Shown here piece by piece: positions 15,095 through 22,644 of a DNA stretch of 40,428 nucleotides. The translations under genes were made by a program, and so were the position numbers. The notes beneath the pieces are model-generated. The model had not been told where the DNA came from. It saw only the letters and a program-made list of their open reading frames with translations, and searched no databases. The stretch is from assembly GCA_015660885.1 (NCBI GenBank), contig JACTUB010000022.1, positions 1 to 40,428 on the forward strand, in the 5' to 3' direction. Positions within the stretch are counted from its first letter, which is position 1; every line of letters starts with the position of its first letter. The stretch comes from Methanoregulaceae archaeon. GTDB lineage: Archaea > Halobacteriota > Methanomicrobia > Methanomicrobiales > Methanospirillaceae.

Positions 15095-16806
15095 TGTCGG
15101 AATACATCATCAGGAACGGACACGTCTTTGACCCGGTACAGGGCATCAAGGGCGACAAGAAAGACATCGCAGTAAAAGACGGAAAGATCGTCGAGACTTC
15201 GGCACTGTCCGCATCGGCAAAACAGATCGATGCAAAAGGAAAGTCGATCATGGCAGGAGCCATGGAAGTCCACGCACACGTTGCCGGGCCAAAGGTCAAC
15301 CTGGGTCGCTGGTACCGTCCCGAGGACAAGCTCTTTGATTCGCATAAGACACCCGGCATGACCCGGATTGAAGGCGGCAAATCAATTCCGACAGTCTTCA
15401 AGACCGGGTACAGTTACGCCCGCATGGGATACACGTTTGCGATGGAAGCCGCAATGCCCCCGCTCTATGCACGTCATGTACACGAAGAGATTCACGATAC
15501 CCCAATCATTGATGAGGCAGCACTCCCGGTTTTCGGTAACAACTGGTTCATGCTCGAATATCTCAAGAACCATGAGATCGAGAACAATGCAGCTTATGTT
15601 GCGTGGACTCTCAACCAGACCAAGGGATACGGCATTAAAATCGTCAACCCTGGCGGAACTGAAGCCTGGGCATGGGGACTGAACTGCCTCACCGTCAATG
15701 ATCCGGTCCCGTATTTCGAGATCACACCGGCTGAAATTATCAAAGGTCTCATAGAAACCAATGAATACCTCGGTCTGCCGCATTCCATCCATATCCACGG
15801 CAACAATCTCGGCAACCCGGGCAATTACAATGTTACGCTGGATACCCTCAAACTTGTCGAAGGATATAAGGCAAAAAATAACTTCGGACGAAAACAGGTA
15901 ATGCATGCAACCCATGTCCAGTTCCATGCCTATGGCGGAGACAATTGGGGGAACTTCGAGTCCAAAGCAAAAGAGATCATGGACTATGTCAATATGGAGA
16001 AGAGTATCACAATGGACACAGGCAACGTGACACTTGACGAGACGACAACGATGACTGCTGACGGGCCGTTCGAGCACCACCTTGGCGGGCTCAATCACCT
16101 GAAGTGGGCAAATGTGGATGTGGAACTGGAGACTGCCGCCGGTGTCGTTCCGTATATCTACAGCCCAAATATTACCGTCTGTGGGATCCAGTGGGCGATC
16201 GGGCTGGAGCTAGCACTCTATGCAAAGGACCCGATGCGATGCTTCATCACGACCGACCACCCGAACGCGGGTCCGTTCACCCGGTACCCCCGCGTCATCA
16301 AGTGGCTGATGAGCAAGAAGGCACGGGATGCCCAGATCAAGGCATTCAAGAACAGCGATAAGGTGGTTGCGGCAACCAATATCGCCACCATGGACCGTGA
16401 GATCACTCTCTACGAACTCGCTGCAATGACCCGTGCCGGTCCCGCAGCATCGCTCGGGCTGGGCAAGGATTACGGGGGGCTCAAACCAGGGATGAATGCC
16501 GATATTGCCATCTACAATATCAATCCTGACAATATGCCGTCAGATCCCGAGGAAATCGAAAAGGCATTCTCGGGTGTTGCCTACCTCTTCAAGGATGGGA
16601 AGATCTGCGTCAAAGACGGGACAGTTGTCGATAATGGCAATAAACGGACGTTCTGGGTGGATGTTAAGGTCAAACCGAATAAGCAGGTTGCGCACGATGT
16701 GAAAGAGAAATTCCTCAAGTATTACAGTGTCAATGAGGGGAATTATCCTGTTCCTGACAGTTTTGCGCCGCATCCCTATGTGATTGCAGTGGATGCAACC
16801 CAGTGA
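15094..16806 (+). CDS. fwdA: Formylmethanofuran dehydrogenase subunit A (amidohydrolase)
   Basis: A 570-residue binuclear-metal amidohydrolase that condenses formate with methanofuran. Metal-site motifs are EVHAHVAGPKVN (HxH) near residue 59, the histidines of MHATHVQFHAYGG, and TTDHPNAGPFTRYP near residue 386, which carries the catalytic Asp. ITLYELAAMTRAGPAASLGL and the C-terminal composite beta-barrel containing DIAIYNINPDN complete the amidohydrolase fold. Length is typical of FwdA. It starts within the fwdB stop codon and is followed 12 bp later by fwdC. Confidence 0.96.
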   Translation: MSEYIIRNGHVFDPVQGIKGDKKDIAVKDGKIVETSALSASAKQIDAKGKSIMAGAMEVHAHVAGPKVNLGRWYRPEDKLFDSHKTPGMTRIEGGKSIPTVFKTGYSYARMGYTFAMEAAMPPLYARHVHEEIHDTPIIDEAALPVFGNNWFMLEYLKNHEIENNAAYVAWTLNQTKGYGIKIVNPGGTEAWAWGLNCLTVNDPVPYFEITPAEIIKGLIETNEYLGLPHSIHIHGNNLGNPGNYNVTLDTLKLVEGYKAKNNFGRKQVMHATHVQFHAYGGDNWGNFESKAKEIMDYVNMEKSITMDTGNVTLDETTTMTADGPFEHHLGGLNHLKWANVDVELETAAGVVPYIYSPNITVCGIQWAIGLELALYAKDPMRCFITTDHPNAGPFTRYPRVIKWLMSKKARDAQIKAFKNSDKVVAATNIATMDREITLYELAAMTRAGPAASLGLGKDYGGLKPGMNADIAIYNINPDNMPSDPEEIEKAFSGVAYLFKDGKICVKDGTVVDNGNKRTFWVDVKVKPNKQVAHDVKEKFLKYYSVNEGNYPVPDSFAPHPYVIAVDATQ

Positions 16807-16818
16807 GGTGACAAGAAA

Positions 16819-17619
16819 ATGAAGACGGTAACACTGACGGTGAAACAGGCACCAGAACTCTATCTGGAATGTGAGAACATCACACCCGACACGTTTGCAG
16901 GAAAAAAAGCCGATGAGATCGCACAACTGCCGGCATATCAGGGAAAAGAAGACACCACGCTGGGCGAATATTTCACTATAGCCGGCGAGGCCGGAGCAAC
17001 TGCAGCTGAGACCCAGATCATTCTCAAGGGTGACTGCTCCAAGATGAAATATATCGGCATTAAAATGACTGCCGGTGAAGTCATCGTCAATTCCAGCACG
17101 GATATGTACACCGGTGGCTGGATGAAGGGCGGTAAACTTGTTGTCAAGGGAGATGTCCACTCCTTCTGCGGCCTTGGTATGGAAGGGGGCGAATTCATCA
17201 TTGAAGGCAATGCCGGCAACTACCTGGGCGCTTCATACCGGGGTGACTGGCGAGGAATGCAGGGCGGAATCATACGGGTGAAGGGCAATGTCGGATCCGA
17301 TATCTGCACCTTTATGAACGGTGGTGAATTGATTGTCGAAGGCAATGCCGATGTCCATATTGCTACCCATGCAGAGGGAGGCAAGATCGTCATCAAGGGC
17401 AATGTCAACCGCCGTGTCGGGGGCCAGATGGTGAAAGGTGAAGTCATTGTCTTTGGTAAGATCGGGCTGATGATGCCAGGCTACAAGTACACCAAAGATG
17501 TAGATCTTGAGGTTGACGGGACCAAGGCAAATTTCGCCGAGTATGTCGGTGACCTTGGCGAGCGCCACCCCAAGAGAAAGGGTGAACCGGTCTACGGAAA
17601 AATTTTCTTAAAAAAATAA
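16819..17619 (+). CDS. fwdC: Formylmethanofuran dehydrogenase subunit C
   Basis: A 266-residue right-handed beta-helix protein related to the C-terminal (alpha-subunit GXGXG) domain of glutamate synthase. Repeated turns such as GGWMKGGKLVVKGDV, GLGMEGGEFIIEGNAG, RGMQGGIIRVKGNVG and FMNGGELIVEGNA are visible from about residue 90 to 215. In the complex FwdC serves as a structural scaffold adjoining FwdA and FwdB. It is the last canonical Fwd subunit here; a rubredoxin gene follows after 19 bp and is probably cotranscribed. Confidence 0.95.
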   Translation: MKTVTLTVKQAPELYLECENITPDTFAGKKADEIAQLPAYQGKEDTTLGEYFTIAGEAGATAAETQIILKGDCSKMKYIGIKMTAGEVIVNSSTDMYTGGWMKGGKLVVKGDVHSFCGLGMEGGEFIIEGNAGNYLGASYRGDWRGMQGGIIRVKGNVGSDICTFMNGGELIVEGNADVHIATHAEGGKIVIKGNVNRRVGGQMVKGEVIVFGKIGLMMPGYKYTKDVDLEVDGTKANFAEYVGDLGERHPKRKGEPVYGKIFLKK

Positions 17620-17638
17620 TTTTTGAGAGGTTACTACT

Positions 17639-17890
17639 ATGGACAAATATATTTGCAGGATGTGTGGTCATGTCTATGACCCGGCAAAAGGAGAAGCGAA
17701 GAAATACACGATACTCCTGACAGGTGTCGGAGAAGCCGGAACGGCACAGGCAAACAGTCCGTATGTTAAAGCCGGAACTGATTTCTCAGCCCTGCCGGAT
17801 GACTGGAAATGCCCGGTGTGCGGTGCTCTGAAGTCCTACTTCCGTAAACAAATGCCGGAACGGCTGGCCAGCCTCAGGACACTTGCCTGA
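17639..17890 (+). CDS. Rubredoxin with an internal insertion
   Basis: An 83-residue iron protein with the two rubredoxin knuckles [10 protein letters not shown] (Cys 6 and 9) and [11 protein letters not shown]. The segment [17 protein letters not shown] is standard. Between the first knuckle and GTDF there are about 30 residues, where ordinary rubredoxins have about 15; the extra part includes [15 protein letters not shown]. There is also a C-terminal extension of about 15 residues. Rubredoxins carry single electrons. The position 19 bp after fwdC suggests cotranscription with Fwd, and perhaps an electron link or a stress-protection role. An A/T tract terminator follows. Confidence 0.88.
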   Translation: MDKYICRMCGHVYDPAKGEAKKYTILLTGVGEAGTAQANSPYVKAGTDFSALPDDWKCPVCGALKSYFRKQMPERLASLRTLA

Positions 17891-17914
17891 GAACTTTGAA
17901 AAAGGATTGGTAAC

Positions 17915-17935
17915 TTTTTTAAAAAAAAATTTTTT
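17915..17935. terminator. Bidirectional T/A-tract terminator between rubredoxin and Dsr-LP
   Basis: A run of six T, nine A and six T lies between two convergent genes and overlaps the last codons of the minus-strand gene. On either strand the transcript ends in an oligo-U tract, the usual archaeal termination signal, and the symmetric tract can form a short A-U stem. Confidence 0.6.
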
Positions 17936-18803
17936 ACTGCACCAGTGCAGTTATGGTTTTCTTGAACTCGTCAAATTCCAGCTCGTCAAGTTGTTCCGGC
18001 AGAAGGCTTCCCGCCGACGCCTGCCGGTAGATCCAGTTGATGATCTTGTCCACAACCCGGATCACATCTTCCGGTGTTTTGACTGTGATTAGGTACCTAC
18101 CGATCTTGGGATGCCTGCCCCGATGCCCACCAATCGTAATCCGGTATTCTGGCTCGGAACCAGTAAGGATCTGGAACTGGCAGGATAGGATACAAAACCC
18201 GCACTCCATACATTTCGTCTTATCCAGGATAATGACACCGTTTTCCACCCAGATTGCCTTTTCCCGGCAATAATGCGTACAGGTACCGCATCCGGTACAA
18301 AGCTCGGGATCACGGATGGGTTTCCGGATACCGGTGATGCCGATCTCGTTGAGCCGCTCGCTCTCGCACCCGTTCGGGCAGGAAGATATTGCAATTCTCA
18401 CCTTGACTGGCAGCTCTTTCCCAAAAAATTTCCGGTCGATTTCCTTTGCGAGTGCAACGCTGTCGATGATGCCAAACTTGCAGTGCCGGGTACCCATGCA
18501 CGCAGTTACGTTTACGACCTCTTCTCGTTCAGCCCCGAGTGGTGTCCCGTTCGCTTCAAGTTCCGCAAGCAGTCCTTCCAGCTGTGAAGGGTCGATATGC
18601 GGGAATTCCATGGTCTGGCGTGTAGTCAGGTGGATCTGTTCGATACCGTACCGTTCCGCGATTGCCCCGGCCTCCTTCATCTGGGTGGGAGAGATCATTC
18701 CGGCAGGTATGCGAAGCCGGACGATACAGAAATCAGGATCGCGCTCAGTAATGATCCCCCCTTTCGTATAGAGGCCCTGGTTGATCGGCATGCGGCTTGA
18801 CAT
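17934..18803 (-). CDS. Small dissimilatory sulfite-reductase-like protein (Dsr-LP)
   Basis: A 289-residue siroheme protein of the methanogen Dsr-LP type. The N-terminal half is a sulfite/nitrite reductase half-repeat with HLTTRQTMEFPHI. The siroheme-[4Fe-4S] ligands are seen as C-x5-C (Cys 102 and 108 in TACMGTRHCKFG) and C-x3-C (Cys 142 and 146 in SSCPNGCESE). A two-cluster ferredoxin domain follows, with CTGCGTCTHYC (169-179) and CMECGFCILSC (198-208). Family members are small, single-subunit and mostly of unknown activity; sulfite reduction in sulfur assimilation or detoxification is the usual proposal. It is divergent from an orphan coiled-coil gene at 18887 and convergent with the fwd-rubredoxin operon. 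Confidence 0.9.
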   Translation of the reverse strand: MSSRMPINQGLYTKGGIITERDPDFCIVRLRIPAGMISPTQMKEAGAIAERYGIEQIHLTTRQTMEFPHIDPSQLEGLLAELEANGTPLGAEREEVVNVTACMGTRHCKFGIIDSVALAKEIDRKFFGKELPVKVRIAISSCPNGCESERLNEIGITGIRKPIRDPELCTGCGTCTHYCREKAIWVENGVIILDKTKCMECGFCILSCQFQILTGSEPEYRITIGGHRGRHPKIGRYLITVKTPEDVIRVVDKIINWIYRQASAGSLLPEQLDELEFDEFKKTITALVQ

Positions 18804-18886
18804 ATGCAGAATAGATTGTTCGTGTTAAATATTAGAGATTACTCAATGACAAATAATTATAGCAAATAATTACCTATTATACACGT

Positions 18887-19459
18887 ATGACAAAGCAGTC
18901 AGAATATATGGAGGCTTTTTTTGGAGTGGAGCTCAACCAGAAGTTTGCGGATATGATAAGTGATCTCAAGGAAATCGAAGACAACTTAAAGGATCTTTCC
19001 AGCGATATCGCCAAACTCGGCGGAAATCTGAGCCCGGAGGAGTTTAAAGGGACGATAAAGGAATGCCGGGCGTCCGCATACGAGTTCGCCCAGCAGATAA
19101 AAGATTCACGCCAGTTTCTTGAATTCTATCTCAAATCTGATAAGGCCTCTACCCATATTATCCTTGAAAGGGACGCTTATATGAAGATCTACCAGATCTT
19201 CAAGTGGGACGGCAATGATGTGCGGGATCTCAAACGCTGGATAAAAGAGCTCAAGGAGATCTGTGACAAGGTGGGATTACATATGGAAGATCTCATCAAC
19301 TTCCAGAAACTGACAGCTCAACCTGTCCCGGACGAATTCAAAAAATTTCCCGTATATGCTCTCGATCGCCAGGGATACTGCCTGACCGGCAACAATTTCG
19401 ATGAAGTGATGCATACCGAAGAAGTCCGGGAAAAAATAGCAGAGAATTCAGCTCAATAA
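18887..19459 (+). CDS. Orphan helical protein, coiled-coil N-terminus
   Basis: A 190-residue acidic protein, unrecognised. Residues 10-65 are rich in Leu, Glu, Lys and Asp with heptad-like spacing (FADMISDLKEIEDNLKDL), suggesting a coiled coil. Residues 105-145 form another helical stretch, WIKELKEICDKVGLHMEDLI. The C-terminal 40 residues contain FPVYALDRQGYCLTG, a beta-type motif unlike the rest. There is no signal peptide or membrane segment. It is divergent from the Dsr-LP gene, sharing an 80-bp AT-rich promoter region, which may mean joint regulation. Confidence 0.75.
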   Translation: MTKQSEYMEAFFGVELNQKFADMISDLKEIEDNLKDLSSDIAKLGGNLSPEEFKGTIKECRASAYEFAQQIKDSRQFLEFYLKSDKASTHIILERDAYMKIYQIFKWDGNDVRDLKRWIKELKEICDKVGLHMEDLINFQKLTAQPVPDEFKKFPVYALDRQGYCLTGNNFDEVMHTEEVREKIAENSAQ

Positions 19460-19631
19460 TTTTTAATTGAACCCATCGAATGAACTGGTCACCATGTGCG
19501 ACCATCATCCGGCGACAACTGCCTCTATCCTTTAGTTTGAACAGGATAATGGTATGAAGATCGATTCAAAGAAGATTTCTCCAGTGTACAGCTGATCCGG
19601 CTCACCAGATAGGAACAAAGTACGATTAACA

Positions 19632-19724
19632 GGTTCTATTGCATCTGCGGGACCGTTTGAATACTTGACGTTGAAGTGTTTCGAGGATATCATTTTCCAT
19701 TAAGTCCCGTTAACGCAACAGCAC
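19632..19724 (-). repeat. Palindromic repeat element of about 92 bp, copy 3 (subfamily B), inside a broken gene
   Basis: Read on the minus strand it begins TGCTGTTGCGTTAACGGGAC and ends CAATAGAACC. It shares the centre GATATCCTC...ACACTTCAACGTCA with copy 4 at 21767-21860, to which it is inverted. It supplies the last residues and stop codon of the pseudogene at 19690-20455, so it appears to have inserted in that coding sequence. Together with copy 4 it brackets the DsrE-fusion region. Confidence 0.8.
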
Positions 19725-20455
19725 CGGATGAACCGTTATAAATAACGACCTTGATCCGGGTTGAACCCAGATCGATGCCGGTAACTCCTCCGGAATCGTT
19801 GTGTTTACTGATCAGGAGTTGTGGCATGAAGGCCTGTTTCGTTTCAGAACAATTCGATCCATGCCCTTCATCACCCAGTCTGTCCCGGAGTCTGGCCAGC
19901 ACCCTGTTCGCTTCTGAGACCGAACAATGCCACACGATACAGTCGCCGTTGTCCAGCGCAACACCACCTGCCAATCCTAAATCCCAGCCCGCATTCGATA
20001 CGGAGATCATGGTTTCCGGCAGCTCATGGATCTGCTCCAAGAAGTCTTTCCCAAAGAACAATGACCGCAGCGGGCGTGAAGTGTGCGAGAAATAGATGTA
20101 TGTGTCCGCGGAATTATTTACTGAAAAAATGCAATAATTCCGGTCACACCGGGCAAATTCTTGATGGATTTTTCCGATCATGACAAGTTGAGGTATCAAC
20201 TGCCTGCTCCGGTATCCCGTTTCTGCTACCTGAAGCGGAAGAGATTGGTATCAATTTTACGAATTTTCACATCATACCCTGTCTGTGAAAACGGAACAAT
20301 GATAGTATCCCTCTGGTCGCGTCGAACAATAAATTTCAACTACCGAATCAGATGGGATATTTTTCAGAAGCCTCTTCAACCTAATCATCTGGTTTGTGCA
20401 GGTGAGGTCAGAAAAATCCGGTATCTTCTTTTGTATTTCCCTAGTAATGCAACAC
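19690..20455 (-). pseudogene. Decayed gene with a C-terminal ASKHA (activator-type) phosphate motif, cut by a repeat
   Basis: Three successive open pieces on the minus strand read as protein but in shifted frames. The first, about 20455-20276, contains REIQKKIPDFSDL and VVEIYCSTRPEGYYHC. A second contains GYDVKIRKIDTNLFRF and then a stop. The third (20199-19690) has RSLFFGKDFLEQIHELPE, SNAGWDLGLAGGVALDNGD and finally GVTGIDLGSTRIKVVIYNGS. The last motif is the N-terminal ATP-phosphate loop of ASKHA activators such as HgdC/YjiL, but it ends after about 12 further residues inside repeat copy 3. Downstream of the repeat a short frame (RTLFLSGEPDQLYTG) is open, possibly the old continuation. The original gene likely followed the DsrE fusion in the operon. 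I cannot name the N-terminal domain. Confidence 0.6.
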
Positions 20456-20465
20456 TCCCATCCCG

Positions 20466-21710
20466 TTAAAAAAATAATATCCTTTGGTGGTTCGCCAGAA
20501 CACCCTGCGGGGGATTGAAAAAAAGTTGTCCAAGTTCTGCTATACCAATATCGAGTACTGCAGTCATTTCCTTGTTTTTCGAGATACCTCGTCGTTGGAG
20601 TGAGGGCTGGAATACATAGAGCTGGAGATTCTCGCTTCCGGCAACCACATCGATCACTTCCTGCAGGTTAAAATATTGCGTATCCTTACCTAACTGGTGG
20701 GTTCCGACAAGGGTATACACACCATCTTCAATGAAGATTACACGAGTCAGAATCCCGTTATATGCACATGCGACCGCAAATGAAAGTGCACCGAATGCGT
20801 GCTCGGTTCCATAGGGAAATCGGGTGATAAGAATCGTTACTGGCGGCGCATGGCCTTTATCCGATCCAGCCAGGGTTATCGGCTGTCTTTTTTTTCCCAG
20901 CTGGACAGACGCAACATTTTCCCCAAGGATAAGGTGATTGCGATCAAACCGTGCGATCATCTCATTAAGGTTCCGGATTTTGAAAGGTTTTATCGTGCAG
21001 GTCGAGATGACTACGCCCTCCCCGTCATCCCATGTACTATACCCGCGTGCGGCTGCACACCGGCCGCAGGCCAGCATATGGCAGTGCAGATTTCTTTTAA
21101 ATGCCAAGTCTGCCAGATCTTCAAGACCTTTGCCGATATTGTCAAACTCAGTTGGGCTCTGGCCGATATGTCCATTATGGACGCCGTCAAGATATGCATA
21201 GAGTTCTATGTCTGCCTGTACCTCAAGGGCGGCAGTCAGGCACTGCACCGCAGAGAGTGCCGAGCGGTGCATATAGGGGGATTCGTGCTGAAGGTACGCG
21301 ATGGTGCTGGGAACCGGCTGCTCATGCTGTCGTGCAATTTTCACGACATCTCGCCAGAATGATGTCTGCCCGTTTAAGCTCATGCTGTTGTGATCGATTA
21401 CCTGGTCGGGATATTTCATTTTCAGGCGTTCTACGGAAATACCCCTGAGGTCAAGTTCCTGACGATCACAGATAATTCTCACTGACGGCAGCAGGAGAAT
21501 TTTTTCCCAGACCTGCTGTATCTCTGGTTCATACAAGCTGTATAATGCATCTCCGGTTATCAGGAATGTAAAAACAGTTTCCTTAAGTTTTACATGATGC
21601 CGCAGGGTTTCGGGATACAATTTCACGAAGAAAAATTTCAGGCATTCGTCGATCCAGCTGAGACGCTCCTGGGTTAAATGTGTTCCGAGAAGAAAAAAAT
21701 GGGACGTCAT
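20466..21710 (-). CDS. Three-domain DsrE/DsrE/DsrF-like fusion protein
   Basis: A 414-residue protein of three consecutive DsrE/F-type sulfur-relay folds. Domain 1 (about 1-105) has FTFLITGDALYSLYEPEIQ and Cys 81 in IICDRQELDLRGI, the place of the DsrE active Cys. Domain 2 (135-260) has YAYLDGVHNGHIGQSP and HMLACGRCAAARGY with Cys 215 and 218. Domain 3 (288-410) is DsrF/TusC-like, with ILITRFPYGTEHAFGALSFA and VIFIEDGVYTLVG, and lacks the Cys (PSLQRRGI). In DsrEFH/TusBCD these folds are separate subunits that carry persulfide sulfur. A single chain with three copies resembles a covalently linked relay. It lies downstream of the YjiM/YjiL-like genes with repeat copy 4 in the gap. The sulfur-transfer role is inferred. 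Confidence 0.8.
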   Translation of the reverse strand: MTSHFFLLGTHLTQERLSWIDECLKFFFVKLYPETLRHHVKLKETVFTFLITGDALYSLYEPEIQQVWEKILLLPSVRIICDRQELDLRGISVERLKMKYPDQVIDHNSMSLNGQTSFWRDVVKIARQHEQPVPSTIAYLQHESPYMHRSALSAVQCLTAALEVQADIELYAYLDGVHNGHIGQSPTEFDNIGKGLEDLADLAFKRNLHCHMLACGRCAAARGYSTWDDGEGVVISTCTIKPFKIRNLNEMIARFDRNHLILGENVASVQLGKKRQPITLAGSDKGHAPPVTILITRFPYGTEHAFGALSFAVACAYNGILTRVIFIEDGVYTLVGTHQLGKDTQYFNLQEVIDVVAGSENLQLYVFQPSLQRRGISKNKEMTAVLDIGIAELGQLFFNPPQGVLANHQRILFF

Positions 21711-21766
21711 GACGGAGCTCTCTCAACATACTTTTTGAACCTGATTATTTATGGATTATGTTAATC

Positions 21767-21860
21767 GGTGCTGTTGCATTAACGGGACTTAATAGAAAGT
21801 GATATCCTCAAAACACTTCAACGTCAGGTATTTAAACATCCCGCAGATGCAACAGAACCC
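21767..21860 (+). repeat. Palindromic repeat element of about 92 bp, copy 4 (subfamily B)
   Basis: It begins GGTGCTGTTGCATTAACGGG and ends GATGCAACAGAACCC. The outer ends pair well: TGTTGCAT on the left is matched by ATGCAACA on the right. It shares its centre with copy 3. It sits in the 185-bp gap between the ASKHA activator gene and the DsrE-fusion gene, within an apparent operon. Confidence 0.8.
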
Positions 21861-21894
21861 AAGCACCATATTGACAAATAAACTGGATGTGAAC

Positions 21895-22644
21895 CTACAC
21901 ATCTTCTGATGCGCTCAGCGCGGCCCCAATCGCACCCACGATTTGAGGATCGGGTGGTACAAAAACAGGTCTTCCCATCTCGTTTTCGAGAAGGATTTTC
22001 ACACAGTCATTCAACGCAACGCCTCCGGCAAAAAATATTTTCTCCATTGGTGCAACCCGTTTCAGTAGGCACGCAGAACGGCTTACAATGGCCTTGTGAA
22101 TACCCAGCGCCACCTCATTGCGCTTCGCTCCCTGTGAAGTGAGAGACACAACCTCAGATTCTGCAAACACGGTACACATGCTGTTGATCTTCACTGCTCT
22201 CTTGGCAGAAAGAGCCGCTGCTGAGAATTCTTCCAGAGTGAACCCAAGTACGGTCGCCATGACTTCAAGGAAACGGCCTGTCCCAGCAGCACACCTGTCG
22301 TTCATTTCGAATTTACATAAATTGCCTTCATTATCCAGTGAAATGGCCTTTGTGTCCTGTCCTCCGATGTCAAGAATTGATCCGCAGCTGGTCGAGAAAA
22401 AGCGGGCTCCCAAGACAAACGCCGTTATCTCGGTGATCACCGGACAGGCCAAATGCCCTCTGATCAAATGCCTCCCGTATCCGGTAGCCGTGATAACATC
22501 GAATACCGCATCGTCCATAAGATCCTGCGCCATTTCGAGCGGGTTGTGAGACGTGGCCGACTTGCGGGAAAGGACAAGCCTGCCGTTTTCAATCACGGCA
22601 AGCTTGATGGTACGCGATCCGATATCAATTCCCGCGTATCTCAT
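21895..22644 (-). CDS. ASKHA ATPase activator of a double-cubane-cluster protein (YjiL/HgdC-like)
   Basis: A 249-residue ATPase of the 2-hydroxyglutaryl-CoA dehydratase activator family. Phosphate loop 1 is GIDIGSRTIKLAVIENG, phosphate loop 2 is SILDIGGQDTKAI, and the adenosine motif is IFFAGGVALNDCV. Cys 118 (NDRCAAGTGRFLE) and Cys 157 (NSMCTVFAESE) are the two residues that, from each monomer of a dimer, hold one bridging [4Fe-4S] cluster. Family members use ATP hydrolysis to push one electron at very low potential into a partner, here the protein encoded just upstream with a 4-bp overlap (ATGA). The pair matches the E. coli YjiM/YjiL and Carboxydothermus DCCP/DCCP-R arrangement. Confidence 0.93.
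   Translation of the reverse strand: MRYAGIDIGSRTIKLAVIENGRLVLSRKSATSHNPLEMAQDLMDDAVFDVITATGYGRHLIRGHLACPVITEITAFVLGARFFSTSCGSILDIGGQDTKAISLDNEGNLCKFEMNDRCAAGTGRFLEVMATVLGFTLEEFSAAALSAKRAVKINSMCTVFAESEVVSLTSQGAKRNEVALGIHKAIVSRSACLLKRVAPMEKIFFAGGVALNDCVKILLENEMGRPVFVPPDPQIVGAIGAALSASEDV

Noticed and set aside
15382..16098. A long minus-strand open frame inside fwdA
   Set aside because: It is the antisense shadow of a strongly conserved, codon-biased gene.
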